From positions 1-45,018 of the forward strand of contig CAYLNH010000023.1 of assembly GCA_964384625.1 (NCBI GenBank): DNA of 45,018 nt. The letters are read 5' to 3'. The DNA is from CAYLNH01 sp964384625 (GTDB lineage: Bacteria; Verrucomicrobiota; Lentisphaeria; JABSQK01). Made by a program: the position numbers and the translations under genes. Below are positions 1 to 7,406 of this stretch, piece after piece (within the stretch, counting starts at the first letter, position 1; every line of letters starts with the position of its first letter). A model generated the notes under the pieces. It did no database searches, was not told where the DNA came from, and saw only the letters and a program-made list of their open reading frames with translations.

Positions 1-62
1 CAACCTCTTGAGAGTCGGGACTCGAGGCAAAGAAGGGCAGTAATCGAGGGCTTACAGGCGCT
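1..62 (+). repeat. right end of a dispersed palindromic element (cut by window edge)
   Basis: The first 62 bases resemble positions 21230-21292 and, in reverse complement, 20905-20940. Shared words include CAACCTCTTG, GGGCAG and CGAGGGCTT. It lies directly after the stop codon of the minus-strand sugar kinase, so it looks like the right terminus of a second copy of the MITE-like element at 20902-21296. The rest of that copy would lie outside the window. Similarity was judged by eye. Confidence 0.55.
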
Positions 63-1413
63 ATGGTCCAGTCCACAGGGAGTCGGCAGCCAGCAGTCCG
101 GCGCCGGTGGCAGCCTCCTCCAGGACATTGGGAACCACCAGTTCCAGTTGCAGGTGTTCCTTGATGACCTGCTGCATCAGGGGGGATCGCCGAATCGCGT
201 TGCCGCTTGCAACAACTCTGGTACGGCCGGTTAGGAGGGCCTTCGGAAAACTCGCCAACATGCCTTCGAGGACTCCGGCGCAGGTGGCGCGGGCCAGACC
301 GCCGAGAGACAGGTTGGCCTCGCCGATCTCGGTGATGCTTCCGCGTCTGGCGGTATCGTGTCGCTCCCCGGCGAAGCTGGTGTCCACGCGCAACGCCGAG
401 GTTTGCGTTCCCAGGCCGAGGGCGATCAGTTGATCGTACAACTGCGGCCGGGGCGGGGTTGGCAACCCGAGTTCCGTCAGCCAGCGTTCGACGCATTCGA
501 CCAGCCAGGTAAAGGCACGTCCGCCGCACAGGGATGCGGAAACAGCGAGCCGGCGGTCATCCACGTAGGGCCGGTATTCCAAGCCGGGCCCGGTCGCCGG
601 CAGCCGGGCTTGCGGGGCAATCACCGCTGCCAGTTGACCGCCGGTCCCGAGGGTCAACGCCAGTTCCGTCTCCGGTTCGGCCAGCGTGGCATAGATGGAT
701 GCCGGGTTGTCGCCGGCGGGAATCGCCACCGGTATCTGCTCCCGGATTCCCCAGCGCCGCGCCGTCTCGCGGCGCAGGCGGCCGGCAAGCGCTGCCGTGG
801 GGCGGATCGTCGGGACCATGTCGTCCGGCATGCCGATCTTCTTGACGGCCTCCCGGTCCCAATCGCCCCGGGCCGGGTCGAACAATCCCCAACTGTGCGC
901 GTGGGTCGGATCGATTGTCCCGGCAGACGCCCCGGTAATCCGGGCACAGACGTAGTCGGCGATCGTCCCGCAACGAGCGTAGCGAGCCACAAGTTCCGGC
1001 TGCTCCTGCTGCAGCCAGGCCAGCGTCGCCCAGCCGAACCCGTTGTGGAGTTCCTGCCGGCCGAGGTCCTGCCGCAGACGATCCAGAAAGCCGGCCGCCA
1101 GACAGCGCTGGTCCTGCCAGGTGACCAGCGGCGAAGCGGCCTGGTCTTCCAGGTCCCACAGCACGACCCCATGCATCTGGCCGGTCAGCCCGACGGCCGC
1201 CACCCGGGAGCGATACTCCGCGTGCAGTGCCTGCACGGCCTGATCGGCCGCGGTCAGGAGGGCCGCAACGTCCTGCTCGGCCCGGTCGGCAGCACCGGCA
1301 ATCGCCGCGTTGTGCAGGATCGCGGCCGCGTCCAGAGTCCGGCGCTGGTCGGCGTCGACGACGGCCGCGGCCACCTTTGAGGTGCCCAGATCAAGGCCCA
1401 GGGTCACACTCAC
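61..1413 (-). CDS. sedoheptulokinase-like FGGY-family carbohydrate kinase
   Basis: An ATP-dependent sugar kinase of the FGGY family. The N-terminal phosphate-1 motif reads LGLDLGTSK, followed by GLTGQMHGV and LVTWQDQRC, which match the eukaryotic and bacterial sedoheptulokinase (SHPK/CARKL) pattern better than xylulose or glycerol kinases. The C-terminal half has the adenosine motif region (ASGNAIRRSPLMQQVIKEHL). The expected reaction is sedoheptulose + ATP to sedoheptulose 7-phosphate in the cytoplasm. I chose the GTG at 1413, giving about 450 residues: it overlaps the folK stop as GTGA and has a GGGGGG stretch just upstream. An ATG at 1443 in frame would add ten Arg-rich residues that fit the family poorly. 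It is the last gene of the aspartate kinase-folK-kinase run. Family assignment is firm; substrate is inferred from motifs. Confidence 0.85.
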   Translation of the reverse strand: MSVTLGLDLGTSKVAAAVVDADQRRTLDAAAILHNAAIAGAADRAEQDVAALLTAADQAVQALHAEYRSRVAAVGLTGQMHGVVLWDLEDQAASPLVTWQDQRCLAAGFLDRLRQDLGRQELHNGFGWATLAWLQQEQPELVARYARCGTIADYVCARITGASAGTIDPTHAHSWGLFDPARGDWDREAVKKIGMPDDMVPTIRPTAALAGRLRRETARRWGIREQIPVAIPAGDNPASIYATLAEPETELALTLGTGGQLAAVIAPQARLPATGPGLEYRPYVDDRRLAVSASLCGGRAFTWLVECVERWLTELGLPTPPRPQLYDQLIALGLGTQTSALRVDTSFAGERHDTARRGSITEIGEANLSLGGLARATCAGVLEGMLASFPKALLTGRTRVVASGNAIRRSPLMQQVIKEHLQLELVVPNVLEEAATGAGLLAADSLWTGP

Positions 1414-1898
1414 GCGTCGTCGCCCCCCAGGCGTTCGAGCCATTCACCGACGGTCCGGCCGGTCGGCGGCACAACCCAGTCCGGCGCGACTTCAGCCAGC
1501 GGCGCCAGGACAAAGCGCCGTTCGGTCAGTCTCGGGTGGGGGATCACCAGTTCCCCGGCGCTGACCACCAGGTCGTCGACCAGCAGGATATCCAGGTCGA
1601 TCAGGCGATCGCGGTACGGCGGCCCATGGGCCCGCCGGGATTCCCGGCCGATTCCGGCTTCCACTGCAAGACACTGCCGGAGCAGCGCTGCCGGCGCCAG
1701 TGCAGTGGTCGCGGTCAGTGCCGCGTTAAGGAAATTCGGGGCATCGGGTCGGCAATCGACCGCAGCCGTCTCATGCAGTCCGGACAACCGGATCCGATCG
1801 AGACCGGTGGCCGCCAGGTCGGCGACCGCCCGGCGGATATTGGCCTCGCGATCACCGAGATTGCTGCCGAGGCCGATTGCGATCGCGTGCTTTGCCAT
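1410..1898 (-). CDS. folK: 2-amino-4-hydroxy-6-hydroxymethyldihydropteridine pyrophosphokinase
   Basis: HPPK transfers pyrophosphate from ATP to 6-hydroxymethyl-7,8-dihydropterin in folate synthesis. The 162-residue protein has the complete family pattern: GLGSNLGDR near the N terminus, PNFLNAA, the Mg/ATP-binding RDRLIDLDILL segment and the C-terminal HPRLTERRFVLAPLAEVAP block. The length is normal for a single-domain enzyme, and no folB or folP domain is fused. The gene starts 15 bases after the aspartate kinase stop and ends in a GTGA overlap with the sugar kinase, so the three genes are probably co-transcribed. No other folate gene lies nearby. Confidence 0.95.
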   Translation of the reverse strand: MAKHAIAIGLGSNLGDREANIRRAVADLAATGLDRIRLSGLHETAAVDCRPDAPNFLNAALTATTALAPAALLRQCLAVEAGIGRESRRAHGPPYRDRLIDLDILLVDDLVVSAGELVIPHPRLTERRFVLAPLAEVAPDWVVPPTGRTVGEWLERLGGDDA

Positions 1899-1913
1899 GG
1901 TCCCGCCGTTGAT

Positions 1914-3305
1914 TCAGGATTCCTCGACCAGCCCCTGGTGCAGTGCGACGATCGCGTCGTCAAACTCGTCTTCAGTGACGATAAACTGCATATTGACCTG
2001 CCGCATGCACTGGTCCACCGCGAGGATATTGATCTTGTGCGCGGCCAACGCGTTGGCCGCTTTGGCCAGGAAACCGGGGACATTCATGTTGCTGCCGATG
2101 GCCGACACGATGGCCACCGGCACCTCACGGATCTGGGCGCCGGGGAAGGCGGCCTGCAGGCCCTCCAGGCACCGCGCCAGGTTCCTGGCGTCGGCCGGCA
2201 CGTAATGCGTGATGGTGTTCGCATTGGTGTTCTTGGCGACGTAGCTGATCTTGCTCTCGGCGAAATGCTGCAACACGCGGTAATCGAAACCGCTCTGGCC
2301 GACCATGTCCGGATCAACCAGTTCAATGCCCAGAATATTCTTGCGGCCGGTTACCATTTCGACCCGCGGCTCCTCGCTGCGGTAGTCATGGCTGATGACC
2401 GTGCCGGGATGCTCCGGTTCGAAAGCGTTCTTGACGCGGATCGGGATTTGCAGCCGTTCCATGCCTTTGGCGGCCTTCGGATGAATGGCTTCCATACCAA
2501 GGTCCGCCAACTGATCGGCCACGTCGTAGTTCGTCCGACCGATGATTCTCACCTTGTCCTCGCCGATCAGTTTCGGGTCACCCGAGGACAAATGGAATTC
2601 CTTCTGGATCACCCCCTCTTTGGCTTTGGTAATGACGGCGATCTTGCTGAAGGTGATCTCGCTGTAGCCGCGGTCAAAGGTGGACATGATGCCTTCTTCA
2701 CATTTCGTATAGCCGGTGACGATCGGCATACACGTGCTGAAGTCCATGCCGTCGAAGGCCCGGGCAATGACCTCGTCGAATGGGTAGTGCTCGGTGTCCC
2801 GCCAACCGCTCAGGTCGACGAATACGGCATTGACGCCCTTGGTTCTGAGAATCTCCACCGAGTTCCGGGCGGAGTGGGCTTCGCCCACAGCGGCCAGCAT
2901 CTCGCGCACCGCCGGCAGATGCTCGTCAATCGTGAAGTGCCCGTAGGAGCACAGCCGCTGCAGGTCAAGCAGGCAGTCACGAATGCCGTCCAGCCGCTCC
3001 CGGATGAAATCGTCGGCTTCGGCGACGTCGAGACCGATGTCGGCAAAACCGGCGTTGATCCGGCACATTGCGGCTTTGGTTTCTTCAAGGCAATCCAGCC
3101 ACTTCGGGTCGCCCTCGGCATACCGCGCATAGATTCCCGGTTCACCGGTCTTCTTGTGTTCCAGCAGGAGGTCCGTCATGCCGCCGTAAGCGCTGACGAC
3201 AAAGACCCGGTTGTATAGTGTCTCGGCCTCGCGAAGAATCACGTTGTCAAGGATAAGGCCGAACTGCGACATGCTGGTGCCGCCGATCTTCTCAACTGTA
3301 TGCAT
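1914..3305 (-). CDS. aspartate kinase, Ask_Ect-like subfamily
   Basis: Phosphorylates L-aspartate, the entry step to lysine, threonine, methionine and diaminopimelate. The start VEKIGGTSMS replaces the more usual KFGGTSV and resembles the specialised aspartokinase found in ectoine gene clusters. Further family blocks include VFVVSAYGGMTDLL, a kinase core to about residue 300 with STFDRGYSEITFS and EAIHPKAAKGMERLQIP, and two C-terminal ACT-like domains (about 320-460, with VAIVSAIGSNMNVPGFLAKAA). At 463 residues it is a monofunctional enzyme with no homoserine dehydrogenase fused. It is the first gene of a run with folK and a sugar kinase. No ectABC genes are present in the window. The ribosome binding site is weak (GAAAG). 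Confidence 0.88.
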   Translation of the reverse strand: MHTVEKIGGTSMSQFGLILDNVILREAETLYNRVFVVSAYGGMTDLLLEHKKTGEPGIYARYAEGDPKWLDCLEETKAAMCRINAGFADIGLDVAEADDFIRERLDGIRDCLLDLQRLCSYGHFTIDEHLPAVREMLAAVGEAHSARNSVEILRTKGVNAVFVDLSGWRDTEHYPFDEVIARAFDGMDFSTCMPIVTGYTKCEEGIMSTFDRGYSEITFSKIAVITKAKEGVIQKEFHLSSGDPKLIGEDKVRIIGRTNYDVADQLADLGMEAIHPKAAKGMERLQIPIRVKNAFEPEHPGTVISHDYRSEEPRVEMVTGRKNILGIELVDPDMVGQSGFDYRVLQHFAESKISYVAKNTNANTITHYVPADARNLARCLEGLQAAFPGAQIREVPVAIVSAIGSNMNVPGFLAKAANALAAHKINILAVDQCMRQVNMQFIVTEDEFDDAIVALHQGLVEES

Positions 3306-3344
3306 TGGATGTCACTTTCTTTCAACAGAATTCGGGGCAGTACT

Positions 3345-4199
3345 CTACCTCGGAGTTGGGGCCGCGCGCCAGACGCCCCAGTTCTGGCCGCGGGTCGAAC
3401 GGAAGAAAACCTGTTTGCCGTCTGCCGACCAGCGCGGCAGGTCATCGCGAGACGGATTCGCGGTCAAGCGAAAATCCGTGCCGGTTGTCAGGTTGCGAAT
3501 CCAGACATCCCGACTGGCGGGCATGGACTTCCGGCCGCGAACATAGGCCAGGCGCTTGCCGTCCGGCGCCGGTGCCGGCTGGAGACAGACATAGTCCGGG
3601 CCTGCCGGGACAAGTTGCTGCAGTGCGGTGCCGTCAGTATTCGAGGCCCAGATCCCGCCCTGCCGCGCAAAAACAATGCGGCCCGCGCCGGACCATGACG
3701 GTTGACGCCCGGCACAGATGAATCTCGGTTGCGACCCGTCGGCCTGCATCGTCCAGATGTGCCACGGGTCACCTTCGTACTCCCGACAACTGAAGACGAT
3801 TTCTTTGCCGGCTGCCGACAAGCCGGGCGACTCGATCTCGAACGCCTCCACGCCGACCGGGATCTCGCGGCCCGCGGTAAGCCGGTAGATCCGGCTGCCG
3901 CGGCCGCCCGCCGCAAACGCCTTGATGTCTCGTCGCACGAAATATCCGCGGCGCAGTCCCAGCCACCGCGAAACACTCTCAAAACCGCCCGGCGCGCCAA
4001 TGTCCACCGGCCGGACGCCAAGCTCTATCGGCCCCGGCGGGACGGGCTCGTCAAAGCCGACCCGCAACAGCTCGCGGAACCCGTCGGCGCCTCGGTACAC
4101 AACCCACTCCCGACGCTTGATGGTGGGTACGCTGACGCTGCAGCCGGTCAGCAGCAGCAGCGCGATGAAAGATCCAATTATCAAGCGCCGGACAGACAT
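3345..4199 (-). CDS. PD40/TolB-type beta-propeller lipoprotein
   Basis: A predicted lipoprotein. From the ATG at 4199 the N terminus is a short Arg-containing n-region, a hydrophobic stretch and the lipobox LLLTGC with the lipidated Cys at residue 20. A longer in-frame start at 4313 would bury this signal, so it was rejected. The body contains WD40-like PD40 repeats: SAAGKEIVFSC, SGAGRIVFARQGGIWASN, APDGKRLAYV and SADGKQVFFRST, each followed by tryptophan-rich strands (HIWTMQADG, WGVWRA). This matches the C-terminal propeller of TolB-like proteins, which bind peptides or partner proteins in the periplasm. There is no TolB N-terminal domain and no tol-pal neighbours, so the function is unknown. 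It precedes the aspartate kinase operon on the same strand, 39 bases away. Confidence 0.75.
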   Translation of the reverse strand: MSVRRLIIGSFIALLLLTGCSVSVPTIKRREWVVYRGADGFRELLRVGFDEPVPPGPIELGVRPVDIGAPGGFESVSRWLGLRRGYFVRRDIKAFAAGGRGSRIYRLTAGREIPVGVEAFEIESPGLSAAGKEIVFSCREYEGDPWHIWTMQADGSQPRFICAGRQPSWSGAGRIVFARQGGIWASNTDGTALQQLVPAGPDYVCLQPAPAPDGKRLAYVRGRKSMPASRDVWIRNLTTGTDFRLTANPSRDDLPRWSADGKQVFFRSTRGQNWGVWRAAPTPR

Positions 4200-4933
4200 G
4201 AACGCACCATTGGTCACGGGTGGAGAAAAGCGGAGAGTTAATGTGCCGGGGAGGATGCTGAATGCAAGCAGCAGGCACACACAAAACAGACTGCTCGGGT
4301 GACGACGGCACACACAGCGGAACCCGCTTCGCGCGGCTTGCGGCCGCAGCCGGTTCCAGCCTCCGAATCAGCGATCCTTACGGCGAAGAGAAGCCGTCTG
4401 CAGCGCGGCGGCACGCCTGCGGCTGATTTGACTCCTCTCCCGAAAGGTAGAATCAGGTATTCCTTCATCGTCAACAAGTCCCCGCATCGCCGGATCTTCG
4501 TTGCGCTCGACTGTGATCCTGGCTGCCCCGCCGCGGAAAGGGTAGGATGAAATGGTCGGTGTTCTTCGTTGGAGTTCACAGCTTCAGCTGTGTCCGAAAC
4601 GCCCTGAGCGCAGGACACCGTTGACGTTGTGAAACGGACAGTGTCCTGTGGTTGCCGAAGCGGCAGCAGCGAAGCGGCAACTCCAGCAGAGAGGCCCGTT
4701 CTGCAAGCAGAATGGGCAAAACAGTGATGCGAACCAAGTGAAACGCGGGCGATCCTCAAGCGAACTTTTCGATGAAGACTTCTCGCGTTGGGTGTAGCTG
4801 CGGCTGCCGCCAAGGGCCTCACTTCTGTTTCACCTTCACCCCGGCCCTTTCGCCTTTTGCTCCGGAAATGGCAGAATCTGTTTGCCATATCCGCAGCAAA
4901 AGGCGAAGCTGGCGCTGTTCCGCTGAACTGAAG
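4200..4933. other. long palindrome-rich spacer, no supported gene
   Basis: A 734-base gap between two minus-strand genes. Open frames on both strands are short or Arg/Pro-rich and match nothing recognisable. The right half is a chain of inverted repeats: 4578-4593 (CACAGC/GCTGTG), 4611-4648 (CAGGACAC/GTGTCCTG with CCGTT/AACGG inside), 4651-4681 (GTTGCCG/CGGCAAC), 4692-4715 (GCCCGTTCTGC/GCAGAATGGGC, one mismatch) and 4849-4907 (listed separately). It must also contain the promoter of the PD40 lipoprotein gene, but no clear sigma-70 site was recognised. Confidence 0.6.
4849..4907. repeat. 25-bp near-perfect inverted repeat downstream of the 4934-5812 gene
   Basis: The arms 4849-4873 and 4883-4907 are complementary at 23 of 25 positions, with a 9-base loop. 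The outer 13 bases of each arm (TTCGCCTTTTGCT) pair perfectly. It begins 27 bases after the stop of the minus-strand gene ending at 4934. It could act as a terminator or mRNA 3' stabiliser, although no clear T-tract follows. It could equally be a palindromic repeat element. Confidence 0.7.
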
Positions 4934-5812
4934 CTAGCGCCGGCGGGGCCGTTTCAGGTGCTGGGCACAAATGTCCTTGACCACGTCAATCTTGAGATTG
5001 AACCGCTTGGCCAGGAAGCTGTAAGACTTCTTCGAGACCTGCTTCATCCGGACGATCTGGTCCCGGGTCTTCTTGGGCACTTTGGCCACGGCCTCACGAC
5101 CGGCAGAACTCCCCCGGCGTTTCTTGGCGGCATAGATCTTGATGATCTCCTGGACCTCGGCCTTCGGAATGCCGAAGCGCTCGGACAGGTATTTGTAGCT
5201 CTTCTTCGAAGATGTCCGGAATTTGACCAGTTCGTCACAAACGGATTTCTCGTACTTGCCGAGAATAAGATCCTTGCTCCTGGCCTTCTTTTTCTTCGCC
5301 GACGTTGTCTTCTTCGCCGACGTCTCTTTCTTCGGCTTGGATTTCGCTTTCGGCGCTTCGGCGGCGGCAGACTTCTTCGGCTTGCTGTTCTCCGACGCGC
5401 TCGCCGGCAGCGATGCCAGCCCGTCATCCATCAGCGGATGGTAGCATTTCTCGGTGTCGATCAATTCGATATCAGACGTCGAAACCACTTTCGCCACACG
5501 GCCGATTACCGAGGTAAACTGCTTCCCGTCAACCGTTTGCAGGATCCCCTTGGACGGCGCCAGGCGAAATGAGAGATCCTGGTCCTCATACAGGAAACTG
5601 CACATGCCGTCGCGACAGTAGACAAACTTCATGTCCGAGGTCAGATACAGGAAATCGTCTTCCACTTTCACTTTGCGCGGCTGGAAAATACGCTCTTCCA
5701 GCGGGATCGGTCGAATGGGGAACGCGAAGATAATGGGGCTCCAGAACTGGTAGGCCCGGTGCGTTTTCAGCTTCTTCAGCAATTCCGGGGTCACATACAG
5801 AAGATTCGGCAT
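4934..5812 (-). CDS. unknown protein with Lys/Ala-rich linker and duplicated C-terminal putative DNA-binding module
   Basis: I do not recognise this 292-residue protein. Residues 1-130 look like a folded domain with hydrophobic strands and Cys66, Cys71 and Cys123. Residues about 140-182 are a low-complexity Lys/Ala/Ser linker. The C terminus carries two related segments, 183-228 and 246-285, sharing the core SKKSY-x-(Y/F)-L-(S/A)-x-RF followed by a V-x-(E/D)-I helix. The pattern of two predicted helices with a basic turn resembles a short helix-turn-helix, so nucleic-acid binding is plausible. The very basic C terminus (HLKRPRRR) agrees. Similar Lys-rich tails occur on bacterial chromatin-type proteins. 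It is a single gene with long spacers on both sides. Confidence 0.7.
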   Translation of the reverse strand: MPNLLYVTPELLKKLKTHRAYQFWSPIIFAFPIRPIPLEERIFQPRKVKVEDDFLYLTSDMKFVYCRDGMCSFLYEDQDLSFRLAPSKGILQTVDGKQFTSVIGRVAKVVSTSDIELIDTEKCYHPLMDDGLASLPASASENSKPKKSAAAEAPKAKSKPKKETSAKKTTSAKKKKARSKDLILGKYEKSVCDELVKFRTSSKKSYKYLSERFGIPKAEVQEIIKIYAAKKRRGSSAGREAVAKVPKKTRDQIVRMKQVSKKSYSFLAKRFNLKIDVVKDICAQHLKRPRRR

Positions 5813-6197
5813 TCTCTTTTACTCCCTACTACGTGATCTGACCGTTTCGCAGTATCGACTGGAAACAACCCAGACACCGCCGATCATCACCTCACAACTC
5901 CGTCGGATTTCGTCCCGACCACGCCTGTACTCTCGAACGAGCAGATCCGTGTCCTGCTCACCTCACGATTTGAGGGTAAACGAACCCTTCCTACGGAACT
6001 GTGAACAAGCCCCAATCTAGGGGGGAAGAAACGAAAATCAAGTTCGATACCGCGACTTTCGATGTGGAAAGCCAGGATTTCCGCGGGGAACCATTCGCAT
6101 CGGCGCCGGCAGATTTCCCTGTAATCTGTTTTTTATAAACATCTTGCAGAACAAAAGCAACCATCTTTCGAGCATGTTCGGGTGAACCCCGGCTCTC
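5813..6197. other. divergent intergenic region
   Basis: About 385 bases between the minus-strand gene starting at 5812 and the plus-strand lipoprotein at 6255. It is less GC-rich than the coding DNA, with an AT-rich patch near 6120-6150 (TGTTTTTTATAAAC). No coding potential was recognised. It presumably carries the promoter of the leftward gene. Confidence 0.5.
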
Positions 6198-6226
6198 TTG
6201 ACAGCCTCGGCATGGCGTATTACTGT
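6198..6226 (+). promoter_or_regulatory. candidate sigma-70 promoter for the WG-repeat lipoprotein
   Basis: A perfect -35 hexamer TTGACA (6198-6203) is followed after 17 bases by TACTGT (6221-6226), which keeps the three most conserved -10 bases. Transcription would start near 6233, 22 bases before the ATG at 6255. AGGA at 6244-6247 would serve as ribosome binding site. Confidence 0.45.
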
Positions 6227-6254
6227 CGCCCCTCAACCCAGCAGGACTCCCCCG

Positions 6255-7385
6255 ATGCGTATTCTGACCATTGCTCTATGTACAATTGCCGTCCTTCTGG
6301 CCGGCTGCCGGTCGCCGGTCCCCGATCGCGGCGCCAAGGTGTTCTACAACCTGGGCTTTTCCGAGGGGTTGGGTCCGGTTCCGGTCGACGGTCGGTGGGG
6401 CTACATCGACGCCGCCGGCAAGCTGGTCATAGAACCGCAGTTCAACGGGGTCGGCTGGTTCCATGACGGTCTGGCCGCGGTCCGCATCGGCGACACGAAG
6501 ATGATCCCGGCCGCCCCGCCCGGCCAGGTCGGCTTCATCAATCGGGACGGGCGCCAGGTCATCAAACCGCAATTTCTCAAGACCGGCGCTTTCAGTCATG
6601 ACCGGGCCCTGTTTGTGCTCCTCGACAAGAAGTCCGGTCGCTGGCGCTACGGTTTCGTCGACAAAACCGGGTTCTGGGCGGTCGACCCCGAATATGACCG
6701 GGCTCTGACATTTTCGGATGGGCTGGCCTGCGTTCGGGTGAACGGGCTCTGGGGCTATATCGACCCCGACGGCAAGACGGTCATCCGGCCAAGGTTCCGT
6801 CTGGCCCAACCGTTTTCCGAAGGTCTGGCCGCAGTGCTGATTGACAATCGCTGGGGCTACATCAACAAGTCCGGCAAGCTCGTGATTGAAGCGGTCTACA
6901 CCCAGGCGACGAGCTTCGGCGGCGGGCTTGCTGCGGTATCGCGCGGCGGGGTATACGGTTACATCAACACCAAAGGGGAGACTGCCATTCGCCCGCGCTA
7001 CCGCACTGCGCGGCCGTTCCGGGATGAGCGCGCCGCCGTTCAGTACTTCAACGACAAATGGGGTTACATCAACCGCCAGGGCAAGTCCGTGATCCCGCCC
7101 GTTTACGACTGGGCCCACGATTTTTCCGACGGCCTGGCCGCGGTCAATCGCGGCAGCGTCTGGCTTCGTCGCGGCGGTCAGCTGACGGTCAAGAAGGCCG
7201 GCAAATGGGGCTATATCAATCCCAAAGGCGAATTGGTTATCGACTATCGCTTTGAAACGGCCGGCGCCTTTACCGATGGACATGCCCGGGTCAATGTGCC
7301 GATTTCCACGCTCTGGCTGTTCCGGCGGGGACTGCGCCTGGCGTATATCAACCAGGACGGCCAGATCATCTGGCGCGAAAAATAG
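6255..7385 (+). CDS. WG-repeat lipoprotein
   Basis: The ATG at 6255 gives a lipoprotein signal peptide ending in the lipobox LLAGC (Cys18). A start further upstream would add a non-hydrophobic leader and was rejected. The mature part is a string of eight or nine WG (KWG) repeats of about 35-45 residues, each with the core WGYI(D/N)xxGKxVIxPxF: GRWGYIDAAGKLVIEPQF, GLWGYIDPDGKTVIRPRF, NRWGYINKSGKLVIEAVY, DKWGYINRQGKSVIPPVY, GKWGYINPKGELVIDYRF and more diverged copies. WG repeats form beta-hairpin arrays, and their role in bacteria is poorly defined; surface binding is usually assumed. A Gfo/Idh/MocA oxidoreductase gene follows after 21 bases and may be co-transcribed. Confidence 0.85.
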   Translation: MRILTIALCTIAVLLAGCRSPVPDRGAKVFYNLGFSEGLGPVPVDGRWGYIDAAGKLVIEPQFNGVGWFHDGLAAVRIGDTKMIPAAPPGQVGFINRDGRQVIKPQFLKTGAFSHDRALFVLLDKKSGRWRYGFVDKTGFWAVDPEYDRALTFSDGLACVRVNGLWGYIDPDGKTVIRPRFRLAQPFSEGLAAVLIDNRWGYINKSGKLVIEAVYTQATSFGGGLAAVSRGGVYGYINTKGETAIRPRYRTARPFRDERAAVQYFNDKWGYINRQGKSVIPPVYDWAHDFSDGLAAVNRGSVWLRRGGQLTVKKAGKWGYINPKGELVIDYRFETAGAFTDGHARVNVPISTLWLFRRGLRLAYINQDGQIIWREK

Positions 7386-7406
7386 CCGCGGCAGGGAGCC
7401 CCGAAC

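Noticed and set aside
1227..3218. 663-codon plus-strand frame opposite aspartate kinase and folK
   Set aside because: It is antisense to clear genes, is Arg/Gly/His-rich with no motifs, and long antisense frames are expected in GC-rich DNA.
4238..4888. 216-codon minus-strand frame in the hairpin-rich spacer
   Set aside because: Its composition follows the palindromes, it overlaps the lipoprotein start region and shows no domain or good start.
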